This document shows, piece by piece, positions 13,888 to 21,595 of a DNA stretch of 28,891 bases (the first letter of the stretch is position 1; each line of letters starts with the position of its first letter). Origin of the DNA: Candidatus Bathyarchaeota archaeon (GTDB lineage: Archaea > Thermoproteota > Bathyarchaeia > 40CM-2-53-6 > RBG-13-38-9); NCBI GenBank assembly GCA_018396565.1, contig JAGTQO010000005.1, positions 5,579 to 34,469 of the forward strand. The letters run 5' to 3'. The notes beneath the pieces were generated by a model. It saw only the letters and a program-made list of their open reading frames with translations. It was not told where the DNA came from and did not search any database. A program made the translations under genes and the position numbers.

Positions 13888-14054
13888 GTATACGGTTTGA
13901 GATGTGGAGTATGGGGAGTAGATGGCGTTGGTTTCTAGCGATACTGAGACAGTGCCGCTGGCTCTAGGGGTTGAGTCTGGCCTATATATCTCCCAATCCG
14001 CATCTGTGGTATCGATTATGGTACGTGTCGGGTTTAGATTTGCCGCTGAAAGAG

Positions 14055-14264
14055 TTATATACTGTATCGTTGACGCAACATCACTGACAACTGCGCCAGC
14101 CGAATTCTTAAAAGAACCGTCACATCTTCCTCTCCGCCCAAAACCAGTACGTTATCAGCAACCGTCCCAACAGGTTGATCTATTGTTCCACTTGGTGCGG
14201 CGTTAACTGCTTGGACAAGAAGCAAAAATGTAATTGGTATGAGTAAAAGTCTTCTTTTATACAT
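14055..14264 (-). CDS. Signal-peptide fragment of the frameshifted surface protein
   Basis: The first 22 residues (MYKRRLLLIPITFLLLVQAVNA) are a classic signal peptide, followed by APSGTIDQPVGTVADNVLVLGGEEDVT. After that the reading becomes unlikely, while the -strand frame of 12901-14151 offers FKNSAGAVVSDVASTIQYITL at the same place. A single-base indel in or near the CTTTT run around 14108-14118 would join them into one protein of about 450 residues. A TATA box (14308-14319) and GGAG upstream of the ATG support this as the true 5' end of the gene. Confidence 0.65.
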   Translation of the reverse strand: MYKRRLLLIPITFLLLVQAVNAAPSGTIDQPVGTVADNVLVLGGEEDVTVLLRIRLAQLSVMLRQRYSI

Positions 14265-14459
14265 GGAGTGATATACTCCGAAACTTGTATTTTCTGTTAG
14301 CCTTCGACTTATATTTAAAATTTTGAGAAGTATCTTTGAAATTGTTCAAATAGTATTTGTAGACAGGGAAGGCCTGGTTGGGTGTTTTAAGGGAAAGCTT
14401 TAGAAATCGTGCTAGTCTTAGGCCAGTTTAGGCACTTGGATTTATGGAAGGTGTGATAT

Positions 14460-14945
14460 GTGTCTGTGATCAAAGATCTTGGTGAGTATATCTTGCGTGA
14501 GGCGACGTTAGAGGATATTCAGGTTCTGGTTCGGCATAGGAGACTTATGTTTATGGAGGCGATTGGTGCCAGGGACGAGAAGGCACTCGACTCGATGGAT
14601 AGGGCGTATGAGAGATATGTCAGGAGGGCTCTGCCAGCTGGTAATTTCAAGGCATGGCTTATACAGACGAAGGATGGCGAGGTAGCGTCCGGTGGTGGAA
14701 TCTCAATCTATGAGCAACCACCTAGACCTCAAGATGATACCCTACGCTACATCTACATCCACAGCGTATATACTGAGCCTGAGCATAGACGTCGAGGTCT
14801 GGCCAGAGTAATACTTGAAACTATTTTGGAATGGGGTAGATCTAATGGGTTTAAGACCCTTACATTGCATGCTGTGGATGCGAGTAGACATCTATATGAG
14901 TCGATGGGTTTCAAGCCTACAACTGAGATGCGAATGTTTCTATAG
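14460..14945 (+). CDS. GNAT-family N-acetyltransferase
   Basis: The 161-residue protein has the GNAT order: an N-terminal strand-helix (ILREATLEDIQVLVRHRR), a central strand pair (FKAWLIQTKDGEVASGGGISIY) and motif A, IYIHSVYTEPEHRRRGLARVILETILEW, with the acetyl-CoA pyrophosphate-binding RRRGLA. LTLHAVDASRHLYESMGF is the motif B-like C-terminal part. It transfers an acetyl group from acetyl-CoA to an amine; the substrate is unknown. The GTG start has GGTGTGA a few bases upstream. It stands alone with about 85 nt before the next gene. Confidence 0.93.
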   Translation: MSVIKDLGEYILREATLEDIQVLVRHRRLMFMEAIGARDEKALDSMDRAYERYVRRALPAGNFKAWLIQTKDGEVASGGGISIYEQPPRPQDDTLRYIYIHSVYTEPEHRRRGLARVILETILEWGRSNGFKTLTLHAVDASRHLYESMGFKPTTEMRMFL

Positions 14946-15030
14946 AATCCAGTTCATACATATTCAAGCTATCCTAGGATTTATGATCATACCAAAACTT
15001 TTTTCAGCAAATTACCCTTAAAATTCAGTT

Positions 15031-15873
15031 ATGCGTATACAGATTACTCTCACACCAGCGGAATCAAAGAAGCTTATAGCCAAAGCAGTCGTCTCTCTAG
15101 ACGTTGTGAAGAGAGCCAAAAGTGAAGGGATTATCCTGGTAGGTGCAAGCACAACCTGCGCCTTCATCCTGGAGGAGCTCTTGAATAGGAGGGTAACTGA
15201 AGGTTATGGTTGTGGTATAACGATTCCTAGGGGGACATGTATAATGCAGGAGATGCTGGACTCCATAAGGCAGCGTGGATATGCCAGGGTATGGGTCTTC
15301 GAGAAAGGTCTACTACGTGAAGATTTGACACTGGATCAAACACTCAACATGATGGGTTCGAGAGACGTATTCATCAAGGGAGCGAACGCTCTAGATCCTC
15401 AAGGGAATGCAGGTATATTCTTAGGCAGCCCAATAGGTGGAACGGCTGGAAAGGCTATCGGAATAGCGTCGGCAAGAGGGGTCAACATAGTGATCCCTGT
15501 GGGGCTGGAGAAGCTGATACCTACCCCAATCTTTAGGGCAGCTTCAGAGGCTGGGATAGGGAGGATGGACTACTCCATGGGTATGCCAGTAGGCCTCCTA
15601 CCTCTTCCAGGGATGGTGGTAGACGAGGTTAAGGCCATTCAGATCTTGACCGGCGCTGAAGCGATACCGATAGGAGCTGGAGGAGTATATGGGGCTGAAG
15701 GCGCCGTAACCCTGATAGTCAAGGGACCTGAAGAGAGCGTGATGGAAACACTTAAACTCGCCAGATCTGTCAAAGGTACTGCGCAACCCCAAACCAAACC
15801 TCCAGAATGTTTGGAATGTAAGTATCCAAGATGCAGCCTCGGTGAGGAGGCGGCTAAAGTTTCGGGTTCATGA
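15031..15873 (+). CDS. Conserved-looking archaeal protein with Cys-rich tail, function unknown
   Basis: The protein has 280 residues. Visible patterns are IILVGASTTCAFILEELL (glycine-rich, nucleotide- or sugar-phosphate-like turn), CGITIPRGTC, FIKGANALDPQGNAGIFLG, then GGTAGKAIGIASARGVNIVIPVGLEKLIP in two adjacent runs, and AIPIGAGGVYGAEGAVTLIV. The tail carries CLECKYPRC, which could bind a metal or cluster. The alternating strand-helix layout and GT/GST turns recall the NagB/RpiA/CoA-transferase superfamily, but that is weak. The ATG has no ribosome-binding site, so the mRNA may be leaderless. The SIS-domain gene follows within about 70 nt and may share a sugar-phosphate theme. Confidence 0.75.
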   Translation: MRIQITLTPAESKKLIAKAVVSLDVVKRAKSEGIILVGASTTCAFILEELLNRRVTEGYGCGITIPRGTCIMQEMLDSIRQRGYARVWVFEKGLLREDLTLDQTLNMMGSRDVFIKGANALDPQGNAGIFLGSPIGGTAGKAIGIASARGVNIVIPVGLEKLIPTPIFRAASEAGIGRMDYSMGMPVGLLPLPGMVVDEVKAIQILTGAEAIPIGAGGVYGAEGAVTLIVKGPEESVMETLKLARSVKGTAQPQTKPPECLECKYPRCSLGEEAAKVSGS

Positions 15874-15945
15874 AGACTGCGATCTTCAGCGGCTATAAAC
15901 TTGTACGATTCGGTTGGATGATAGTTGCCAGGTACTGTAGAGTCT

Positions 15946-16890
15946 ATGGGTCTCGAGATCAAATATCAGGTTGAGGACATACCGACATACATCGACTACC
16001 TCTCAACATTGCCTCCTCCAGATATTTTAGAGTTGAATGGGTGCAGGTATGTCTTTACAGGTGCAGGAGACTCATATGCTGCAGCAGTTGCAGCTGAGAT
16101 ATATAGCGGATACAGGTCCTCCTCCACAGACCCATACGAATTATCCAGGAGCCCATGGATAGTCGATGGGAAGCATCTTTACGTGATATCAGTCTCGGGC
16201 AGGACTGGAAGCAACATTGATGCTGCTAGGATAGTTAAGGGTCGTGCTGCAAGGGTTACAGCTATAACCGCCAATGTGAACAGCGTCCTGGCGAGAAGCT
16301 GCGACGACCTGATAGAGTTGAAATATAGAAGCTCAGGACATTTAACCCCTGGAACATCGAGTTTCACAATGAGCCTCCTAGCATCATACTCCAGAATAAA
16401 ACCCCTACCGGGAATATGCGACCTCCAGGATATGTATGATGAGGCCAAACTATGGGCTGCCGGAGTTACCCTAGATCCTGAATCAGCAACATTCATAGTC
16501 GGCACAGGCTTAGCCTACCCATTCGCCATATATGGTAAAGCCAAGATTCTAGAGGTCCTCGGCTCTAAGACTCAAGCTCAGTTGACCGAACAGTTCAGCC
16601 ATACGGATCTCTTCAGCCTGACCAGAAGAGATCTCACCATAATAATTCAGGATGGTCCGAAGGACCATCTCGCTGAGAAGCTTCACAGACTCCTCTCAGA
16701 AAAATCTTACAGGACAGTCCTTCTAACTATGGACGGTGGGGATAGGGTTGAAGCCTCTATCAGAATAACTTTGCATCTACAAATGTTGGTTTGGATGAAC
16801 GCCGTGAGGCTGGGGATCAAGGAGTGTGCGTTTTCAACAAGTCGGGAGCTCCTCGGCTTAAGCGATGAGATGATATACTACCGAGAATAA
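15946..16890 (+). CDS. SIS-domain phosphosugar-binding protein (GlmS/AgaS-like isomerase domain)
   Basis: The protein has about 314 residues from ATG 15946; an in-frame TTG at 15925 would add seven. It has two SIS-like halves. The first holds YVFTGAGDSYAAAVAAE (phosphosugar-binding loop) and YVISVSGRTGSNIDAARI (the S-GxT/S motif), and the second ATFIVGTGLAYPFAIYGKAKILEVLG. This is the layout of the isomerase half of glucosamine-6-phosphate synthase and related deaminases or isomerases. There is no glutaminase domain. It follows the unknown 280-residue protein and precedes aIF6 by about 50 nt. Confidence 0.85.
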   Translation: MGLEIKYQVEDIPTYIDYLSTLPPPDILELNGCRYVFTGAGDSYAAAVAAEIYSGYRSSSTDPYELSRSPWIVDGKHLYVISVSGRTGSNIDAARIVKGRAARVTAITANVNSVLARSCDDLIELKYRSSGHLTPGTSSFTMSLLASYSRIKPLPGICDLQDMYDEAKLWAAGVTLDPESATFIVGTGLAYPFAIYGKAKILEVLGSKTQAQLTEQFSHTDLFSLTRRDLTIIIQDGPKDHLAEKLHRLLSEKSYRTVLLTMDGGDRVEASIRITLHLQMLVWMNAVRLGIKECAFSTSRELLGLSDEMIYYRE

Positions 16891-16937
16891 TGTATTGTTG
16901 GATTCCTTGATCTTGGATGGAGGTCGGCCTGTAAGGC

Positions 16938-17603
16938 ATGGCGATAATATATGCAGATATCTTCGGAAGCCCCAATATAGGCGTCTACTGTTTCGCATGT
17001 GAAGGCTTCGCTGCGGTTCCGGCCTCCACACCTCCTGGGAAGAAGAGGAGAATAGCTGAATGTCTGAACGTCGACGTCTACGAGGTGAACATTGCAGGTT
17101 CAAACCTTCTAGGGGTTATGCTGGCTGGGAACAGCAACGGTTTGGCTCTTCCACATACGATCATGGACCATGAGCTCGAAGAGCTGAGGAGGATGACAGA
17201 CATAAACGTTCAGACCCTGGATGAGAGGAAGACGGCGCTGGGTAACCTTATTCTAGCAAATGATAAGGGAGCGATAGTCGATCCGACCTTCACAGATAAG
17301 ACAGTCAACACCTTACAGAACCTCCTACAGGTGGAGGTGGTTAGGTGCAGTATAGCAGGTTTACCCTATGTGGGCTCCTTAGGGGTCGCCACAAACAAAG
17401 GGGTTATAACACACCCATTGATAACAAGCGATGAGCAGAAGGTTATAGGTGAGGTCTTGAAGGTGAAGGTTGAACCTTGCACGGTCAACGGTGGTGTCCC
17501 ATACGTGAAGTCAGGTCTCTTAGCTACGAGCCATGGAGCAGTCGCTGGACCCCTGACCCAAGGCAAGGAGCTGATGATAATATCCCAGACGATGAACCTT
17601 TAA
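16938..17603 (+). CDS. eif6: Translation initiation factor aIF6
   Basis: The 221 residues make a five-bladed pentein propeller with internal repeats: YADIFGSPNIGVYCFACEGF; LLGVMLAGNSNGLALPH; LGNLILANDKGAIVDP; SLGVATNKGVITHP; GLLATSHGAVAGP. The (G/A)N.(G/K)G...P motif recurs in each blade. It binds the 50S subunit and prevents joining with 30S. The ATG at 16938 has GGAGGT 15 nt upstream. It leads the archaeal gene string aIF6-LX-prefoldin alpha-FtsY, with short gaps or overlaps after it. Confidence 0.97.
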   Translation: MAIIYADIFGSPNIGVYCFACEGFAAVPASTPPGKKRRIAECLNVDVYEVNIAGSNLLGVMLAGNSNGLALPHTIMDHELEELRRMTDINVQTLDERKTALGNLILANDKGAIVDPTFTDKTVNTLQNLLQVEVVRCSIAGLPYVGSLGVATNKGVITHPLITSDEQKVIGEVLKVKVEPCTVNGGVPYVKSGLLATSHGAVAGPLTQGKELMIISQTMNL

Positions 17604-17626
17604 AATGGAGATAGGTGGTTGATGAT

Positions 17627-17818
17627 ATGTCTGAAGTAAAGACTTTCATAATTGCAGGAGAGGTCAAGAAGCCAACAGGCCTGATAAGGTTCACGAAGAA
17701 GGTTAAGGGGCTCAGGGAGGAGGAGGCTGTTGAGAGGCTCCTATGCGATGTCGGTAGCAGACACAGAGCAAAGAGGTTCGAGATAAGAATATTAAAGATT
17801 GAGGAGAAGAAGGAATAG
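17627..17818 (+). CDS. rplX: 50S ribosomal protein LX (L18Ae/eL20)
   Basis: The protein has 63 residues, SEVKTFIIAGEVKKPTGLIRF then KVKGLREEEAVERLLCDVGSRHRAKRFEIRI, the standard archaeal LX. I choose ATG 17627, with AGGTGG 8 nt upstream, over an in-frame GTG at 17615. It lies between aIF6 and prefoldin alpha, as in many archaea, and is close to or overlaps the next gene depending on that gene's start. Confidence 0.94.
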   Translation: MSEVKTFIIAGEVKKPTGLIRFTKKVKGLREEEAVERLLCDVGSRHRAKRFEIRILKIEEKKE

Positions 17819-17846
17819 AGAGCCTGAGATTTGGAGGCTGAGAGGT

Positions 17847-18287
17847 TTGGCTGAAGCCGATGAAGAGTTGAGGAAGACACTGTTAGAGCTGAGGATGATG
17901 GAGGGCTCAGCGGACCTCATACAGTCCAGACTAAACATCGTGAACGCGGCTTTGGGTGAGACCGTCTTAGCCGCCAACGCCCTCGAAGGTGTTAAGGGTT
18001 GCCCCAAAGGAACAGAGGTTCTCGTTCCGGTGGGAGCAGGGTCATACTTGAGGATGACCCTCACAGACGTTGGGAACGCAATAACAGGTGTAGGTGCAGG
18101 AGTATGCATAGAGAAGAGTATAGAATCGTCGATTCAAGACTTGAAGAGCCGGCAGGAGGAGCTTGAGAAGCTCAGCAGCAGCCTCCAACAACAGCTGATC
18201 CAGCTACTCAACAACATAGAGAGTTCGAAGGTTAGACTCTCGAGGCTGATTGAGGCGCAGTCTAGGAGCCAACCCCAGAAAGCCTGA
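17847..18287 (+). CDS. pfdA: Prefoldin alpha subunit
   Basis: The protein has about 146 residues with two long coiled coils flanking a beta hairpin core: residues 1-45 helical, VLVPVGAGSYLRMTLTD with GNAITGVGAGVCIEKS as the hairpins, then a second coiled coil (IQDLKSRQEELEKLSSSL...). It is the alpha subunit of the hexameric prefoldin co-chaperone, which hands unfolded proteins to the thermosome, also encoded in this window. TTG 17847 matches the usual start (AEADEELRKTL) and has GGAGG 9 nt upstream. A TTG at 17799, overlapping LX, would add an Arg-rich 16 residues. Confidence 0.92.
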   Translation: MAEADEELRKTLLELRMMEGSADLIQSRLNIVNAALGETVLAANALEGVKGCPKGTEVLVPVGAGSYLRMTLTDVGNAITGVGAGVCIEKSIESSIQDLKSRQEELEKLSSSLQQQLIQLLNNIESSKVRLSRLIEAQSRSQPQKA

Positions 18288-18307
18288 GAAGTTCTTGGTG
18301 TATAGGA

Positions 18308-19219
18308 TTGTTCGATAAGTTGAAGATGGGTCTAAAGGAGTTTCTGGAGAAAGCCTCCAGAACAGACCTTGACGACAAGACCATAGGCAGGTTGCTTGAG
18401 GAACTCAAGATTACTCTCCTACAGAATGACGTCGCATACCCTGTCGCCGAGGACATATGCCTGAAACTGAAAATTAAACTCGAGCAGACCCAGATCAAGA
18501 GGTTCAGTGACCCGAAGAAGGCCGGTAAGAAACTTCTACGTGAGGTCCTCCTCGAAACATTGGGCAGAAGCACTGTGAATGAATTTTTCGATCTCGTAGA
18601 GAATAAGAGGCTTGACAGGGAACCTGCTGTAATGGTCTTCATTGGAATAAATGGAACTGGTAAGACGACGACCATCGCTAAGATCGCCCACCTACTCTTG
18701 AGTAGAGGCTACACGACGGTTCTGGCATGCTCAGACACATACCGGACAGGCTCAATAGAACAGATCGAGGAACATGCAAAGAGACTCGGTGTCAAAGCCA
18801 TAAAACATAAATATGGTTCAGACGCAGCCGCAGTGGCCTACGACACAATAAACCATGCGAGAGCCCAAGGAATAGACGTGGTCCTGATAGATACAGCCGG
18901 CAGAATGCAGACGAACAAGAACCTTCTGGATGAAATGGCTAAGATAGTCAGGATCGCAAAGCCAGACCTGACAATCCTAATAGTCGACGCCCTGACAGGA
19001 AACGACGCCGTAGAGCAAGCTCTCACCTTCAGTAAGTCAGTACCGATAGATGGAATAATCCTGACGAAACTCGACGCAGACGCTAAAGGTGGAAGCGCAA
19101 TCTCAGTATCCCACATCACAAAAAAGCCAGTCATCTTCATAGGGACAGGCCAAGATTATAAGGACCTGACACCTTTCGAACCAACCTACATAGTCGACAG
19201 AATCCTAGAAGAATCTTAA
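18308..19219 (+). CDS. ftsY: Signal recognition particle receptor FtsY
   Basis: The protein has 303 residues. The N domain is a helical bundle (about 1-95), followed by the SRP-type G domain: G1 GINGTGKT at 113-120, DTYRTGSIEQ at about 143-152 (usually DTFRAGAxEQ, so a mild variant), G3 DTAGR at 195-199, G4 TKLD at 253-256, and GTGQ...DLTPFEP at the C-terminus, diagnostic of FtsY rather than Ffh. It docks ribosome-SRP complexes at the membrane. Unlike many homologues it has almost no acidic N-terminal extension. The TTG start has GGTG 8 nt upstream. Confidence 0.97.
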   Translation: MFDKLKMGLKEFLEKASRTDLDDKTIGRLLEELKITLLQNDVAYPVAEDICLKLKIKLEQTQIKRFSDPKKAGKKLLREVLLETLGRSTVNEFFDLVENKRLDREPAVMVFIGINGTGKTTTIAKIAHLLLSRGYTTVLACSDTYRTGSIEQIEEHAKRLGVKAIKHKYGSDAAAVAYDTINHARAQGIDVVLIDTAGRMQTNKNLLDEMAKIVRIAKPDLTILIVDALTGNDAVEQALTFSKSVPIDGIILTKLDADAKGGSAISVSHITKKPVIFIGTGQDYKDLTPFEPTYIVDRILEES

Positions 19220-19489
19220 TGTAAAATTTCTTTATTAAACAGGAAGACTTTCAAACCTAGAGCCACTTCCAAAATCAAGATTACCCTGACTGGCATGTGG
19301 GATGCCCGATCTAATATGTCTCCTTCTGAAGTATTGAGGCCTTCCGATTTCCGCCTCGTAAGCGGCAGATCAAACTTTCAGAAAATTGTATCTGACCTGA
19401 AGATTAAAAAGAGGCACTTAACATTCGGATGTAAAAGTCTCCGGAGGTTGAGACAGACGGTTAATTCAAGCCTAGATGAAGCTGAATTG

Positions 19490-19909
19490 ATGAAGATGAA
19501 GGTCTCCGAGCTGAGGCGTCTAGCAGAGGATCTTGGGATAGAATCGCCGAGCAAAAAGTTGAAGACCCGACTTATAACCGATATACTGCAGAAGCAGAAA
19601 TTCACAGGAGAATTAGAGGCCAAAAAGAGGGTCAAGCCCAAAATAGAGAAGATTATTGGAACGATACTTAACTTCAAGACTGGAATGCACAGGCAGGAGC
19701 ACACTCACATCCTGATAGGGCTTCCAAACGTCGACAGCGCTGAGTCAGCCTCAAAGTATATCGGTCGTAGGGCGGTTTGGACTTCGAAGACCGGTAAGAG
19801 AATAGTCGGTAGAATAATATCGGTCCACGGAAGGAACGGAACACTCCTTGGAAGATTCAGAAGAGGCCTCCCCGGCCAAGCCTTGGGAACCGACATCGAA
19901 ATAGTCTGA
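19490..19909 (+). CDS. rpl35ae: 50S ribosomal protein L35Ae (eL33) with an N-terminal SAP-like domain
   Basis: Residues about 50-139 are L35Ae: IIGTILNFKTGMHRQEHTHIL, GRRAVWTSKTGKRIVGRI, then HGRNGTLLGRFRRGLPGQALG. Ahead of it, MKMKVSELRRLAEDLGIESPSKKLKTRLITDIL has the length and pattern of a SAP motif (helix-extended loop-helix, LxxLAxxxGI...K..LI..IL), a nucleic-acid-binding module. Typical archaeal L35Ae has only about 85-90 residues. The frame is open to 19295, which would add 65 more residues; the ATG at 19490 is my choice because it falls at the domain edge. It follows FtsY by about 270 nt. Confidence 0.85.
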   Translation: MKMKVSELRRLAEDLGIESPSKKLKTRLITDILQKQKFTGELEAKKRVKPKIEKIIGTILNFKTGMHRQEHTHILIGLPNVDSAESASKYIGRRAVWTSKTGKRIVGRIISVHGRNGTLLGRFRRGLPGQALGTDIEIV

Positions 19910-19961
19910 TTAAAAGCTGGAAGGCTCAGCCTCCAGAGCCTTAAAGGACCGAAAACGGATC

Positions 19962-20465
19962 TTGAAGGATAAATCGAATCTTAAAAGAGGAGTCATCTAC
20001 GAGACCATCCTCTCCACATACAATCCTGACAACACACCGAACTGCGCACCCATAGGGATAAAGTATCTGGGAGACGGTAGGGTACAAGCCAGGATATATA
20101 AGGGCTCACAGACCCTGAACAATATACTCTTCAGAAAGTGCGCAGTGGCAAACATAACCTCTGACCCAATACTCTTCTACGTGACAGCCCTCAAAACACG
20201 CAAGCCTCCCCCAGTCAAATATTGCAAAGCAGAACATGTCGACGCCCCAAGAATAAGAGCGGCAGATGGATATATCGAGCTCGAATTGATGGATTCCAGA
20301 CGGGGCTTAGACTATACCACCCTCAATTTCAAGATAAAGGCAACCTACCCGGATCATGGCATACCAAATATTTACTGCAGGGCATCACACGGCCTGGTTG
20401 AAGCTGCTATCCATGCTACAAGGATCAAGATGCTACTGGCCAATAATAAGGTGAGGGAGGCTTAG
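19962..20465 (+). CDS. DUF447 family protein (H4MPT-pathway-associated)
   Basis: The protein has 167 residues. It begins GVIYETILSTYNPDNTPNCAPIGIKYL, the characteristic start of archaeal DUF447 proteins, which adopt a flavin-reductase-like split barrel. LVEAAIHATRIKM near the end is also typical. The gene is followed by beta-RFAP synthase and the DHPS-related gene, and this neighbourhood is what ties the family to tetrahydromethanopterin biosynthesis; the reaction is not known to me. The start is TTG at 19962, preceded by AAACGGATC with no strong ribosome-binding site. Confidence 0.85.
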   Translation: MKDKSNLKRGVIYETILSTYNPDNTPNCAPIGIKYLGDGRVQARIYKGSQTLNNILFRKCAVANITSDPILFYVTALKTRKPPPVKYCKAEHVDAPRIRAADGYIELELMDSRRGLDYTTLNFKIKATYPDHGIPNIYCRASHGLVEAAIHATRIKMLLANNKVREA

Positions 20466-20496
20466 AGACTTATTCGGCTGGTAAACTATTATAAAG

Positions 20497-21570
20497 ATGT
20501 TATTGAGAGAGTCTCACCTAAAACCGAGTATGCAACCGCAATCAGAGAGATTGAGAAGAGGATTGGAGACTGGAGGAAGGGTAGAGGTCTCAGTCAAGAC
20601 CCCATCGAGACTACACATATGTCTCATAGATATGAACGGGGATCTTGGAAGAGTAGACGGAAGTCTAGGGGTAGCCATAGATAAACCCAACGTATTCCTC
20701 TCAGCCTCAATGAGTGGAGAGGTTGAGGTGACTGGTGACATTGAAGGCAGAGTCGAAGAAATGGCGAGGCGGTTCCTAACAAAGGTAAAATCCGGAAGAG
20801 GCGTATCAATACAGGTTAAGGAGACCATCCCAGCACATGTAGGCTTCGGCTCAGATACCCAACTCAGCCTAGCAGTGGCAACATCGATATCCAAACTTTT
20901 AAACCTGAACCTAACGGTCTACGAGTTGGCCAAGATAATGGGTAGGGGCGGGACCTCAGGCATAGGAGTCGCTGCATTCGATAAAGGTGGACTCATCCTT
21001 GACGGTGGACACAGCTTCGGTGAGAATAAAGAGAAGAAAGATTATCTGCCATCGAGCGCCTCAGACGCTCCACCAGCGAAGGTTCTTTTAAGATACGACT
21101 TTCCAGAAGATTGGTGTTTCATCGTAGCCACACCGAAGGTTGAGAGTAGAATCCATGGAGGGCTGGAGAGGGAGATATTCAAAAGGCTCTGCCCCATCCC
21201 AGCAGTTGAGGTCGGCATGATAACCCGCATCATCCTCATGAAGCTCCTACCATCCATAATTGAGAGGGACATAGAGACTTTCGGCTCAGGCCTCACGGAG
21301 CTACAAGACCTAGGCTTCGCGAAGGCGGCCAGAAACCTGATGCATCCTGCGACGAGGGAGTGTATAAGAATGATGCTTGAAGGTGGAGTCTACGGTGCGG
21401 GGCAGAGTAGTTTCGGCCCAACAGCGTACGGCCTCATCAAAAAGAATGAGCAAACCAGAACATTGGAGGCTGAGCTGAGGGACTTACTTGAAAGTTTCGG
21501 TGGAGGAGAAGTCTACATTACCGGACCGAACAATAAAGGTGCTGAGGTAAAAGTCTACAATAAGACTTGA
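20497..21570 (+). CDS. Beta-ribofuranosylaminobenzene 5'-phosphate synthase
   Basis: This is a GHMP-kinase-fold enzyme that joins 4-hydroxybenzoate or p-aminobenzoate to PRPP in the first committed step of methanopterin side-chain synthesis. Family marks are VKTPSRLHICLIDMNGDLGRVDG near residue 35, PAHVGFGSDTQLSLAVA (the GHMP glycine-rich motif) at about 110-128, and GRGGTSGIGVAAFDKGG at about 149-165. At 357 residues it is slightly long. The first 30 residues before the conserved VEVSVKTPSR are not family-like, so a later start is possible. It sits between DUF447 and the DHPS-related gene, 13 nt before the latter. Confidence 0.93.
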   Translation: MLLRESHLKPSMQPQSERLRRGLETGGRVEVSVKTPSRLHICLIDMNGDLGRVDGSLGVAIDKPNVFLSASMSGEVEVTGDIEGRVEEMARRFLTKVKSGRGVSIQVKETIPAHVGFGSDTQLSLAVATSISKLLNLNLTVYELAKIMGRGGTSGIGVAAFDKGGLILDGGHSFGENKEKKDYLPSSASDAPPAKVLLRYDFPEDWCFIVATPKVESRIHGGLEREIFKRLCPIPAVEVGMITRIILMKLLPSIIERDIETFGSGLTELQDLGFAKAARNLMHPATRECIRMMLEGGVYGAGQSSFGPTAYGLIKKNEQTRTLEAELRDLLESFGGGEVYITGPNNKGAEVKVYNKT

Positions 21571-21595
21571 AAAAGTCGGAGAGGTGTATGGAATT

